Shown here: in pieces, positions 7,934-16,366 of the stretch | Position numbering within the stretch: position 1 is the stretch's first letter | Layout of the letters: the number at the start of each line of letters is the position of its first letter | Source of the DNA: Chitinophagaceae bacterium C216 | Lineage (GTDB): Bacteria > Bacteroidota > Bacteroidia > Chitinophagales > Chitinophagaceae | Assembly (NCBI GenBank): GCA_028485475.2 | Contig: CP144143.1 | Location: forward strand, 682,001-746,000 | DNA: 64,000 bases | Direction: 5' to 3' | Position numbers and translations under genes: made by a program | Notes under the pieces: model-generated | Databases searched by the model: none | What the model saw: the letters and a program-made list of their open reading frames with translations, nothing else | Told to the model about the DNA's origin: nothing

Positions 7934-9628
7934 ATGAAAAAGATTGTACTTATACCTATAATACTATTTGCCTCGTTATTACAAACAAAGGGGCAGATTT
8001 CAGATAAAGAGACCTCCGGTTGGTTTGCTTCTTTTCGCGGAGGGTATGATATAAAACCCTTTTACAACAATAATAACACACCCTACATAGTTTATAAAGG
8101 TGGAATGGCAGCCGGCGCCTCCATCAATTATTATTGGAGATGGATTGGGTTGGGTGGAGATTTCGATTACATCCAAAATCGACCAGAAAGCACGTATCCT
8201 GCCGGTACGGCATCGGTTTTAACCCAGGACAAAATCACCCGAATGTTTTATGGGGTGGGTCCCTCATTTAAATATCAACCTACGCGCAACTTTGCGGCAG
8301 AGTTATTCTTGCGCGCTGGACTTGGAACAGTAAAAGGCGGTTATACCGAAGTGGCTTCTGCTCCACCTACCCAATTATTAAACTTTCATGCCGGATATGA
8401 TGACCGGTCGGTGTTTTCGGCTAAAGCGCAACTGCAGTTCAACTATTATTTTTCTCCAGCGATAGGCCTGCATGCTGGTGCCTATTACCTGAATCATTTT
8501 AAGGTAAATGAGCTTACTGATCCTAACTATGGGCTTACTGCCGCCTATGTGCCGGTTAAAGCGGACCCTAAGCAACCCGACCCTCTTGTTCGAAACAATC
8601 CTTGTAATTGTGACATAAGTTCGTTGGGGGCATTTGCAGGTATCAGTGTCAGAATTCCAAAACGTCGTTCGCAGCCCAAACCCGTTCCTCAGCCTGAATG
8701 TCATAACTGCGATGTGTATACACTTACAGTAACCGCGAGGGATAAGTACACCAAAGAGGTATTACCCAATACGGATGTAATAGTAAAGAATATACATGGG
8801 GAAATTATGGGTACGGGTACCACCAATAGCTATGGCGTGGTGATATTTAATAATATCAAACCCGGAAAATATGCTATAAGCGGAAAATTGTATGAGGTGG
8901 ATTTGGAAGGAGCCGTAACTCTAGAATCAGAGTTTAAAACCAACGGCAATGTTCATAAGGAAATTGTATACGCTGATGACCGATTTATACTGAGGGGTAT
9001 AGTTGTTGAATGTAATGCAGCTCATCCGTTAACTAGCGCTTCGGTAGTACTGATTAATAAAGCTGTTGCAGAACAAAAAAATACGAATACAGATGATAAA
9101 GGAGGATTTGTTTTTCATGCATTGCAGAACGCTACTTACGATGTGTATGCAAAAAAGAACAACTACTTTTCTCAGACAGAAACCATAACAACCAACCATT
9201 TCGACAGAAATAAGACACTCTTTGTAAAACTCGAAGTGTGCATGGAAAAAACCGATTGCGGAAAAGCAATTACACTAAAGAATATTCATTACGATTTGGA
9301 TAAATACTTTATCCGTGAAGATGCCAAACCGGAACTGAATAAACTGGCGCAATTCATGAAGGACAATCCTGAGGTAAAAGTGGAACTAGCCTCCCATACC
9401 GATTCGAGAGCTTCAGACAGTTATAACATGACCTTATCACAAAATCGCGCTAATGCAGCCGTAGAATATTTGGTTGCACAGGGAATTTCCCGCGATCGAC
9501 TGATTCCGGTGGGATATGGAGAGCGCAAATTGCTTAATAAATGCAAAGATGGTGTGCCATGTAGTGAAGAGGAGCATCAGCTGAACCGTCGCACCGAAAT
9601 GAAAATAATCTGTCCAAACAATCCATAA
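7934..9628 (+). CDS. OmpA-family outer-membrane protein with carboxypeptidase-regulatory-like repeats
   Basis: 564 residues from the ATG at 7934, which gives a normal signal peptide (MKKIVLIPIILFASLLQ); ATGs at 7889 and 7892 add a charged stretch that would spoil it. Layout: signal peptide (1-20), a predicted beta-barrel region with alternating aromatic strands (about 25-235), a Pro/Cys-containing linker, two beta-sandwich repeats of the carboxypeptidase-regulatory type (about 260-340 and 355-435), then an OmpA C-terminal domain (about 450-560) with SHTDSRA and LSQNRANAAVEYL, the peptidoglycan-contact motifs. It likely anchors the outer membrane to the wall. A strong terminator follows. Confidence 0.88.
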   Translation: MKKIVLIPIILFASLLQTKGQISDKETSGWFASFRGGYDIKPFYNNNNTPYIVYKGGMAAGASINYYWRWIGLGGDFDYIQNRPESTYPAGTASVLTQDKITRMFYGVGPSFKYQPTRNFAAELFLRAGLGTVKGGYTEVASAPPTQLLNFHAGYDDRSVFSAKAQLQFNYYFSPAIGLHAGAYYLNHFKVNELTDPNYGLTAAYVPVKADPKQPDPLVRNNPCNCDISSLGAFAGISVRIPKRRSQPKPVPQPECHNCDVYTLTVTARDKYTKEVLPNTDVIVKNIHGEIMGTGTTNSYGVVIFNNIKPGKYAISGKLYEVDLEGAVTLESEFKTNGNVHKEIVYADDRFILRGIVVECNAAHPLTSASVVLINKAVAEQKNTNTDDKGGFVFHALQNATYDVYAKKNNYFSQTETITTNHFDRNKTLFVKLEVCMEKTDCGKAITLKNIHYDLDKYFIREDAKPELNKLAQFMKDNPEVKVELASHTDSRASDSYNMTLSQNRANAAVEYLVAQGISRDRLIPVGYGERKLLNKCKDGVPCSEEEHQLNRRTEMKIICPNNP

Positions 9629-9632
9629 ACCG

Positions 9633-9660
9633 GGGAGGTATTTCGTTACCTCCCTTCTTT
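9633..9660 (+). terminator. Terminator after the OmpA-family gene
   Basis: A perfect eight-pair stem (GGGAGGTA/TACCTCCC) with a TTTCGT loop, followed by TTCTTT, starts four bases past the stop codon. Confidence 0.8.
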
Positions 9661-9880
9661 AAGAAAACTTAAATAAAAACTCAAAAGTTGAGAAGATGCA
9701 ATAGCAATGCATCCTCTTACCGAACTGAGCGTATTGTTTTGAATGTTTATGGATTTGTTGAAAATAATTATACAGAAATAAAATATTACCATTAAACTGT
9801 TCTATTATCCTTTGTCGGCTGTTTCGTAACTGAAGCAGCCTTGTTTTTTGTACACCATGGGCAACAATTATCTTTGGGGC
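9661..9880 (+). promoter_or_regulatory. Structured leader or small-RNA region between two terminators
   Basis: Between the OmpA terminator and the ArsC-like gene lies a hairpin at 9691-9714 (GATGCA/TGCATC core) and a second rho-independent-type hairpin at 9817-9840 (nine pairs including one G-U, loop GTAACT) followed by TTGTTTTTT (9841-9849). The second one ends only 31 bases before the ArsC-like ATG. A promoter-like TATCCTTTG (9807-9815, spacer one base long) sits directly before it. It could be an attenuator or the end of a small RNA; no known family is recognised. Confidence 0.45.
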
Positions 9881-10240
9881 ATGAAGAAGATTTATTATCT
9901 GTCTACCTGCAGTACTTGCGCAGCAATAATGAAAGATGCTAATATCAATGAAGCAACAGGCTTTGAGTTACAGGATATCCGTACACAAAAAATAAGCCCT
10001 GCACAACTCGAGCATATGCAAAAGCTGGCAGGCTCTTATGAAAAACTTTTCAGCCGCCGTTCTTTGAAATATAAAGAGCTAGGCTTAAAAGATAAAAAGC
10101 TTACCGAAGAAGATTACAAAAACTATATTCTTCAATACGATACTTTTTTGAAGCGTCCTGTTGTAATTCTGGATGACCGTATTTTTATTGGTAGCGAAAA
10201 GAAAACCATACAGGCACTTAAAGAAGCCCTTAGTGTATAA
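9881..10240 (+). CDS. ArsC/Spx-family thioredoxin-fold protein
   Basis: 119 residues from the ATG at 9881; an earlier frame start at 9848 adds 11 residues lacking family similarity. The thioredoxin-like ArsC fold is shown by MKKIYYLSTCSTC with Cys10 and Cys13 (a CxxC like Spx rather than a lone ArsC cysteine), FSRRSLKYKELGL in the middle and RPVVILDDRIFIG near the end, where the arginine aligns with a substrate-binding arginine of ArsC. It may be a glutathione- or thioredoxin-linked reductase, or a YffB/Spx-like protein. Arsenate reduction is not established by the sequence. Its 3' end overlaps the 3' end of the convergent MFS gene by 11 bases. Confidence 0.8.
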   Translation: MKKIYYLSTCSTCAAIMKDANINEATGFELQDIRTQKISPAQLEHMQKLAGSYEKLFSRRSLKYKELGLKDKKLTEEDYKNYILQYDTFLKRPVVILDDRIFIGSEKKTIQALKEALSV

Positions 10241-11501
10241 CAGGTGTCTCTGAGGGCTCCTCGAAATGTTTGGCCAACTCTGGATTTTCGCGATGTTCTT
10301 TTTGCAATACGGATCGACATATTGTTACGCAAATCAGCATGAAAACAGCTCCCAGTAAGAATGGAGAACCGGCAAAATGAATAAGAGAATCTTCCTGAGT
10401 TGTATAGTTAAATAATCCGGTCATAATTAACGGACCGAATATAGAGGTAAGACTCATGATGCTGGTTAGGCTTCCTTGCAGTAGGCCTTGTTCGTTAGCC
10501 GGCACATGCTTGGTAATGATAGATTGTAGGGCTGGTCCGGCTATTCCTCCTAAACAGTAAGGAATTAAAAATGCATACATCATCCAGCTCTTCGTAGCAA
10601 GTGCAAAAAGAATGAGGCCTAATACATAAAGAAGCATGCCTGTATACACACTTTTTTCATCACCCAGTCTGGGATTGACGTACCGGATCAAACCTCCTTG
10701 TACTACACCGGCTAATACACCCACCAAGGCAAGTGAAATGCCCACCTGTTTTTCGGTCCAATTAAATGCGTACATAGTAAAATAGCTCCAGTTACTTTGT
10801 ACGGCATGAGAAGCTAGAAACATGAAGCCGAAAGCCACAAATAGACCGCTAATGGTTTTATACTTTCTTAAAAACTTGAGAGAACCTATCGGATTGGCCT
10901 TTTTCCAATCAAAGGGACTACGGTTTTCAGGTTTCAGAGATTCGGGTAACACAAAGAAACCGTACAGAAAGTTTACAAAACAAAGAATTGCGGCTGCATA
11001 AAACGGAGCTCTTATGCCCCATCCGGCGAGCAATCCACCCAATGCCGGACCCAGTACAAATCCCAGTCCAAAAGCTGCACCAATAAGACCGAAGTTTTTT
11101 GCACGGTTTTCATTAGTGCTGATATCAGCGATATAAGCACTTGCTGCAGTAAAGCTAGCTCCTGTAATGCCCGCCAGTACACGACCTACAAAAAGTAATG
11201 CATAGTTATGGGCAAGTGCCAGAATAATGTAGTCTATACAAAATCCCAGTAGTGATAGCAAAATAATAGGCCTTCTTCCGAAGCGGTCGCTGAGATTGCC
11301 CATCAACGGTGCAAATAAAAACTGCATTGCAGCAAACACAGATACGAGATATCCACCCCAGCGGCTTGTTTCGTTAAGAGGGATATGTTTGAGTTCTACC
11401 AATAACTGTGGCATAACAGGAATAATCAATCCCCAGCCAATAACATCAATTGTAAGGGTGACAAAAATAAATCCTATAGCGGCATTACTAGAGCTTTTCA
11501 T
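10230..11501 (-). CDS. MFS transporter, Tet(A)-like drug efflux group
   Basis: 423 residues, twelve hydrophobic segments, the usual size for 12-TM major facilitator proteins. The loop 2-3 signature GNLSDRFGRRPI is intact, and the segment GAAFGLGFVLGPALGG matches the antiporter motif C found in drug-proton antiporters such as TetA. The family pumps tetracycline or other drugs out in exchange for protons across the inner membrane. No TetR-type repressor lies next to it, so a general multidrug or metabolite role is equally likely. Confidence 0.85.
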   Translation of the reverse strand: MKSSSNAAIGFIFVTLTIDVIGWGLIIPVMPQLLVELKHIPLNETSRWGGYLVSVFAAMQFLFAPLMGNLSDRFGRRPIILLSLLGFCIDYIILALAHNYALLFVGRVLAGITGASFTAASAYIADISTNENRAKNFGLIGAAFGLGFVLGPALGGLLAGWGIRAPFYAAAILCFVNFLYGFFVLPESLKPENRSPFDWKKANPIGSLKFLRKYKTISGLFVAFGFMFLASHAVQSNWSYFTMYAFNWTEKQVGISLALVGVLAGVVQGGLIRYVNPRLGDEKSVYTGMLLYVLGLILFALATKSWMMYAFLIPYCLGGIAGPALQSIITKHVPANEQGLLQGSLTSIMSLTSIFGPLIMTGLFNYTTQEDSLIHFAGSPFLLGAVFMLICVTICRSVLQKEHRENPELAKHFEEPSETPVIH

Positions 11502-11596
11502 AAGAAAAAATTAGGCCTGCAAAGATGCAGAAAAGAAAGCAAAGAATTGCTTGCCATAAGAAAAGATATGTAAGGCATACTAGCAATTTATTGCAC

Positions 11597-12091
11597 TCAG
11601 GCCTTTCTTAGTTCTTCAAAAACGCCGGTTTGTTTGTTTTTGCGAACATTGTCCCAGTTAAAGTATCGGCCGTTCATAGCTACATAAACACCGTGAGGGA
11701 GTGTTTGTACAAATGCTAATGCACTTCCTAGATTGAATAATCCATCGGAGCTTCCAAACTTAATAGGAATCATGGCGCCGGTAATTACAATCGTTTTGTT
11801 TTTGACTTTTTCAGCCAACACTTTGGCTGTTTTATCCATAGTATCGGTGCCATGTGTAATGATGATTTGTGTTTCTTCACATTGCTCGCATTGATAAGCA
11901 ATCAGCTCACGATCTTCATCGGTCATCTCCAAACTGTCAATCATCATCAGGGTGCGTATTTCAACAGGAACAGTATTACGACCTTTTTCCAACAGCTCTG
12001 GTAAATGAGTATCTTTAAAGTATAGCTGCCCGGAGAGCATGTTATATTCCTTATCAAAAGTTCCTCCTGTTATAAATATTCTGACCGCCAT
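11597..12091 (-). CDS. Single-domain asparaginase-like protein
   Basis: 164 residues, matching only the N-terminal domain of type I/II L-asparaginases (normally about 330-350). The catalytic threonine motifs are present: FITGGTFDKEY near residue 7 and the IITHGTDTMDKTA motif near residue 78, followed by TGAMIPIKFGSSDG. The second, C-terminal domain that helps build the active site of classic asparaginases is missing, and no leftover coding sequence for it is seen downstream, so this looks like a genuine short form rather than a truncation. An exact TACTTTTG promoter element lies 19 bases upstream. Deamidase activity is inferred only. Confidence 0.8.
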   Translation of the reverse strand: MAVRIFITGGTFDKEYNMLSGQLYFKDTHLPELLEKGRNTVPVEIRTLMMIDSLEMTDEDRELIAYQCEQCEETQIIITHGTDTMDKTAKVLAEKVKNKTIVITGAMIPIKFGSSDGLFNLGSALAFVQTLPHGVYVAMNGRYFNWDNVRKNKQTGVFEELRKA

Positions 12092-12110
12092 ATCCTAATA
12101 ATTTGGGCAT

Positions 12111-12118
12111 CAAAAGTA
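12111..12118 (-). promoter_or_regulatory. -7 promoter element for the asparaginase-like gene
   Basis: TACTTTTG on the minus strand, an exact TAnnTTTG match, 19 bases ahead of the ATG. No clear -33 element. Confidence 0.45.
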
Positions 12119-12307
12119 GTGAAGTTTAGTGGGTACGTCTCATTTCTTTGATGAATATACTTTTAGTTGCTGAACGACATAAAAGAAAAGATATGAATTC
12201 TTATAATTCATTCAATGTTGTTTATAGCAAGCTACAGGAAACTATATATATCCGTTTAACATTTTGAAAAAATAAAACGCTGAGATAATTTGTTAGTAGT
12301 ACAGGCA

Positions 12308-14524
12308 TTAAGAAGCTGTAACAATCTTATCTGGCGTAATGGGCAAATCTCTCAATCGTTTGCCGGAAGCGTTGTAAATAGCATTGGCAATGGCTGCAGC
12401 AACACCTATGATACCTACTTCTCCCAATCCTTTTGCACCTGTAGGATTAATGTTTGCATCCGGTTTTCCAATGAAAGCTACTTCAATAATAGGTGCATCG
12501 GCATTTACCGGAAAATGATATCCGGCAAAATCGTGGCCTATCAAACCTCCTAGGTTGGCATCTGCGATTTGTTCTTCCATCAAAGCCATTCCTATTCCGC
12601 CCACTGCGGCTCCTGATATCTGATTGGCGGCTGCTTTTTCATTCACAATCTTACCTCCATCGGCCACACAAACCATTCTTTCTATTTTCACTTTTCCTGT
12701 GGAAGGATGTACTTTTACTTTACAGAAGTGAGCTGCGCCCGAGCAGAAGGCGTACTGTCTTCTTTCTTCCCCAGGACCGGAGCTAGCTTCCACATAAATA
12801 GTTTTAAGATTATGTTGAGCCCATAACTGCTGATAGGAAACAAATTCGTTATTGGGTGTTTGGTAAGAAATGCCGGTGTCGCCGAGTAATATATCTTTTT
12901 CGGTTGCGGTTTTATACTTTTCATTGATGGCCGCTGCGTATTCAGCTAACTTTAGCTTCAAGGCATTACATACCGCCACTACAGCTCCACTTATCGAAGA
13001 TAAACCTGTGCTACCGCCCTGACTGGGTGCTGGCGGTAGTGAGGAGTGTCCTAGTTCTACTTTTATTTTATTGCGAGGAATACCGGTGCTTTCATGAGCA
13101 ATGTTATACATGCCTGTAGCGGTACCGGTACCAATGTCTGTCATAGCTGTTTGAACCGTAATGCTGCCGTCTTGCTGCATTTCTATACCTGCGCTGGCAT
13201 TATTACGTCCGGCATTCCACATGCCCAAAGCCATACCATAACCAATAAACCAATCGCCTTCTTTGAGGGCTCGGGGCTGAGCTTTTCGTTGTGACCAATT
13301 GATGAGTGCTGCTCCTTTTTCGATACATTCATTAAGATAATTAGTAGACCACGGCAGGCCATTATCGGGATTTTTGTCTAAAGACAGATTTTGCAAACGA
13401 AGCGCCACAGGGTCCATGTTTAATTTATAACTCAGTTCATCTATAGCACTTTCAATAGCAAAGGCTCCTGTGCAATCACCTGGACCTCTCATCCATGTAG
13501 GTGTGGAAAGGTTTAAGGGTACAACGGCAGATTCTGTTTTCAGATTAGGGAATTTATAGATCAATCTGGTTACACGTGTAATGCCTTCTGTGAAGGTTTC
13601 ATACACCGAAGTACTATGCTTAGCGGCATGCCATACGCCGATGATGTTGCCTTTTTCGTCGGCACCCATTTTCACTTTTTGCCATGAAGCCGGTCGATAT
13701 CCTACCGAGTAAAACATTTGCGGACGAGTCAGCATTAGCTTTACAGGACGCTGGACTTGCTTTGCAGCCATGGCCGTCGCAATGGCATGAGGCCACACAC
13801 GTAGTCCGGAACCAAAACCTCCTCCAACATACTCACTCACTACTTCAATGTTTTTTTCAGGAATATTAAAGACTCGTGCAAAAGTGCGCTGCACGTTGTT
13901 TACACCCTGGTTTTTATCGTAGAGTTTAAGTTGATTGTCCGATATCCAATGTGCAATGGTCGCATGCATTTCCATGGGGTTATGCACTTCTGCTTTTATG
14001 TTGTACTCCGCCTCTATCACAAGAGGTGTATTATTCCATGCATCCATAGACCCCCGTTCTCTTCCGGCTGCGACCAGAGGGTGATGGAGATGTTCTTTTT
14101 CGAAATCTACTTTAAAAGGAGCCGACTCATATTCGGCTGTAATGAGAGAGGCTGCATATGTAGCGTCTTCGAGGGTTTCGGCAATGACCATGGCAATGGG
14201 CTGCCCCTTGAAATAAATTTTATCAGTGTGAAACACGGGTAAGCCGAAACGTGTTTCTTTAATTTTGACTTCGTCGGCAAAACCTGGTACAAAAGGTTTA
14301 TGTTGATGTGTAATGATGTCTAAGACTCCTGCTACTTGTTTAGCTTTTTCTGTATGGATGCTTTTTATAGTTCCTGATGCAATGGTGCTATCTACCAATA
14401 CGGCATAACACAGTCCCTCTATATTGTATTCTGCAGCGTATTTGGCTTTGCCGGTTACTTTGGCAATGCCTTCTACTCTTCCTTCGCTAGGGACTATATC
14501 GAATGGTTCATCAAAGAATGCCAT
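12308..14524 (-). CDS. paoC: Molybdopterin-binding subunit of a PaoABC-type aldehyde oxidoreductase
   Basis: 738 residues, close to E. coli PaoC (about 730), of the xanthine oxidase family. It binds molybdopterin cytosine dinucleotide and oxidises the substrate, probably aromatic or other aldehydes. Seen: the a/b-hammerhead start (EGIAKVTGKAKYAAEYN), EYVGGGFGSGLRVWPHA near residue 245, WMRGPGDCTGAFAIESA near 345, QGGSTGLSSISGA near 520 and the C-terminal GAKGLGEVGIIG that carries the conserved catalytic glutamate. It is the last gene of an operon of small, medium and large subunits. It has no signal peptide and would be exported with the Tat-bearing small subunit. Confidence 0.9.
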   Translation of the reverse strand: MAFFDEPFDIVPSEGRVEGIAKVTGKAKYAAEYNIEGLCYAVLVDSTIASGTIKSIHTEKAKQVAGVLDIITHQHKPFVPGFADEVKIKETRFGLPVFHTDKIYFKGQPIAMVIAETLEDATYAASLITAEYESAPFKVDFEKEHLHHPLVAAGRERGSMDAWNNTPLVIEAEYNIKAEVHNPMEMHATIAHWISDNQLKLYDKNQGVNNVQRTFARVFNIPEKNIEVVSEYVGGGFGSGLRVWPHAIATAMAAKQVQRPVKLMLTRPQMFYSVGYRPASWQKVKMGADEKGNIIGVWHAAKHSTSVYETFTEGITRVTRLIYKFPNLKTESAVVPLNLSTPTWMRGPGDCTGAFAIESAIDELSYKLNMDPVALRLQNLSLDKNPDNGLPWSTNYLNECIEKGAALINWSQRKAQPRALKEGDWFIGYGMALGMWNAGRNNASAGIEMQQDGSITVQTAMTDIGTGTATGMYNIAHESTGIPRNKIKVELGHSSLPPAPSQGGSTGLSSISGAVVAVCNALKLKLAEYAAAINEKYKTATEKDILLGDTGISYQTPNNEFVSYQQLWAQHNLKTIYVEASSGPGEERRQYAFCSGAAHFCKVKVHPSTGKVKIERMVCVADGGKIVNEKAAANQISGAAVGGIGMALMEEQIADANLGGLIGHDFAGYHFPVNADAPIIEVAFIGKPDANINPTGAKGLGEVGIIGVAAAIANAIYNASGKRLRDLPITPDKIVTAS

Positions 14525-14619
14525 AGTTCAATTTTTATTTTTGCCGATAAGTATTGTTGCAGCTGAAGTGTGCGACGCAACGATGCTACATGCGTGCACG
14601 AAGCTGGCTTCATAAAAAA

Positions 14620-15597
14620 TTAATTACGTAAACAATTTTGCAAAGCCGTTTCAATGGCGCCTTTCAGCAACGGCACTTTGAATGCATTGCCAGCTAGCGG
14701 TTTTACCTCGTCGGCTGCAATGGCAGCCGCTTTTGCAAAGTGCTCAATACTTGGTTCTTTGCCTTTTAAATAAGCTTCGGAAGCTAACCATCTCCAAGGT
14801 TTATGCGCTACACCTCCCGATGCTAAGCGGGCTTCCATGATTTTGTTACTTTCAATATGCAAGGCTGCTGCTACGGATACCAATGCAAATGCATAAGAGT
14901 CGCGATCGCGCAGCTTTAAGTATGCACAATGTTTGTTAAATGGATTGCGACTTATGTCTATAGAAGTAATCAAGGCATGTGACGGTAAGTTGTGATCCAG
15001 ATGCGGTTCGCTGCCCGGCAAACGGTGAAAATCTTTAAACGGAATTACGGATGCTTTTTGTTTTTTGTCGATAATATTTACGCGTGCTTCTAAAGCCGCC
15101 AACGCTACACATAAATCAGAAGGATGTACCGCCACACAATGCTCGCTGTAACCAATGATAGCGCTCATGCGATTATCACCTTGGAGCGCACTGCAGCCTG
15201 AGCCCGGCGTTCGTTTGTTGCAGGGAGTACTTACGTCGTAGAAATAAGGGCAACGCGTGCGTTGCAACAAATTACCTCCGGTGCTGGCCATGTTGCGAAT
15301 TTGTGCGGATGCACCGGCAAACACGGCTTTAGCGATGAGTGGATAGTCAGAAAGAATTTTGTTATCTGTGGTTAAAGCACTGTTGCGCACCATAGCGCCG
15401 ATGCGTATGCCATTATCAGTGTTTTCTATTTTATCGGAAAGCACATCGGTGATATCTATCAAATTCTCAGGCTGTGCGATGTGCTTCTTCATTAGGTCCA
15501 CCAAATTGGTGCCACCTGCAATAAATTGCGTATTGTCTTTCTTTATCGTTAACGCCTGGGTAATATTGGCTGATTTGTTAAAGCTGAAAGGTCTCAT
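14620..15597 (-). CDS. paoB: FAD-binding subunit with extra Fe-S site, PaoB-type
   Basis: 325 residues of the medium FAD-binding family of molybdenum hydroxylases; it relays electrons from the 2Fe-2S clusters to FAD. The FAD-binding FIAGGTNLVDLMK segment lies at residues 25-37 and NMASTGGNLLQR at 102-113. Unlike ordinary xanthine dehydrogenase medium subunits it has a cysteine insertion with Cys116, Cys126, Cys135 and Cys154 (RCPYFYD, PCNKRTPGSGC, SEHC), the pattern that binds an additional [4Fe-4S] cluster in E. coli PaoB. The ATG overlaps the stop of the small subunit by four bases (15594-15597). Confidence 0.9.
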   Translation of the reverse strand: MRPFSFNKSANITQALTIKKDNTQFIAGGTNLVDLMKKHIAQPENLIDITDVLSDKIENTDNGIRIGAMVRNSALTTDNKILSDYPLIAKAVFAGASAQIRNMASTGGNLLQRTRCPYFYDVSTPCNKRTPGSGCSALQGDNRMSAIIGYSEHCVAVHPSDLCVALAALEARVNIIDKKQKASVIPFKDFHRLPGSEPHLDHNLPSHALITSIDISRNPFNKHCAYLKLRDRDSYAFALVSVAAALHIESNKIMEARLASGGVAHKPWRWLASEAYLKGKEPSIEHFAKAAAIAADEVKPLAGNAFKVPLLKGAIETALQNCLRN

Positions 15598-16175
15598 AAT
15601 GCGGCTACTTTTTGAATTGATTCAACAATACCGTTATAGGCTCCGCAACGACATAGATTACCACTCATGAACTCTTTGATGGCGGCCACGGACTTGGTAT
15701 GGCCTTCGTTTACGCAGGCTACAGCCGACATAATCTGCCCCGGGGTACAATAGCCACACTGAAAGCCATCGCATTCGATAAATGCTTTTTGCATGGGATG
15801 CAGCTTATCGCCTTCGGCCAAGCCTTCGATGGTGGTAACCTCCTTGCCAGCTGCTTGTGCAGCCAGTGTGAGACAACTTAAAACATGTTTGCCTTTGATA
15901 TGAACTGTACAGGCTCCGCATTGTCCATGGTCACAGCCTTTTTTAGCTCCTGTAAGATGTAGCTGCTCTCTTAAGAGGTCCAACAGCGTTGTTCGAGTAT
16001 CTGCGGTTACTTTATATGTTTTTTTATTAACCGTAATGCTTATTGGCGTTGTATGTTTGGGAGGGATGATAAAGTTCTTAACATCCTTATAAAAAGCTTT
16101 TACGGAAGAAGGTAATGCAGCCAAGGCTGCTAATGCTCCCGATATTTTTAGGAAAGAACGACGCGAACTTTTCAT
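15594..16175 (-). CDS. paoA: 2Fe-2S subunit with Tat signal, PaoA-type
   Basis: 193 residues. A twin-arginine signal (SRRSFLKISGALAALAALPSS, residues 4-24) sends the assembled complex to the periplasm. Two [2Fe-2S] clusters are bound by Cys81, Cys86, Cys89 and Cys101 (plant-ferredoxin type, CDHGQCGAC) and by Cys140, Cys143, Cys175 and Cys177 (QCGYCTPG and LCRCG). It is the first gene of the three-subunit operon. No PaoD/XdhC-like maturation chaperone follows within the window, unlike the E. coli paoABCD operon. Confidence 0.92.
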   Translation of the reverse strand: MKSSRRSFLKISGALAALAALPSSVKAFYKDVKNFIIPPKHTTPISITVNKKTYKVTADTRTTLLDLLREQLHLTGAKKGCDHGQCGACTVHIKGKHVLSCLTLAAQAAGKEVTTIEGLAEGDKLHPMQKAFIECDGFQCGYCTPGQIMSAVACVNEGHTKSVAAIKEFMSGNLCRCGAYNGIVESIQKVAAL

Positions 16176-16240
16176 ATGAGCAGATATTATACAAAGACCT
16201 AGATTGTCTTTATGAAATTTTCGATTGCATAAATATAATT

Positions 16241-16267
16241 AAAAAGCCGCTTATATCAAGCGGCTTT
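16241..16267 (-). terminator. Terminator of the metal-efflux operon
   Basis: A perfect ten-pair stem (AAAGCCGCTT/AAGCGGCTTT) with a five-base loop; on the minus strand it is followed by TTAATTATA. It lies about 100 bases past the stop of the RND pump gene and before the Pao operon. Confidence 0.75.
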
Positions 16268-16366
16268 GTTGTAAAAAAGAAATGCGTTAATGAAAATGAA
16301 TGCTGTGTAAAATCTTGGAATACCTGATTTATTTTAAAATTTGTAAGGTATTAGAACCAAGTGTTT

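Noticed and set aside
9848-9880. Extended N-terminus of the ArsC-like protein from the upstream ATG
   Set aside because: Adds 11 residues ahead of the conserved MKKIYYLSTCSTC start and overlaps the end of the terminator T-run.
12308-16175. Xanthine dehydrogenase
   Set aside because: The Tat signal, subunit order and the extra four-cysteine site of the FAD subunit match PaoABC, not cytoplasmic XdhABC.
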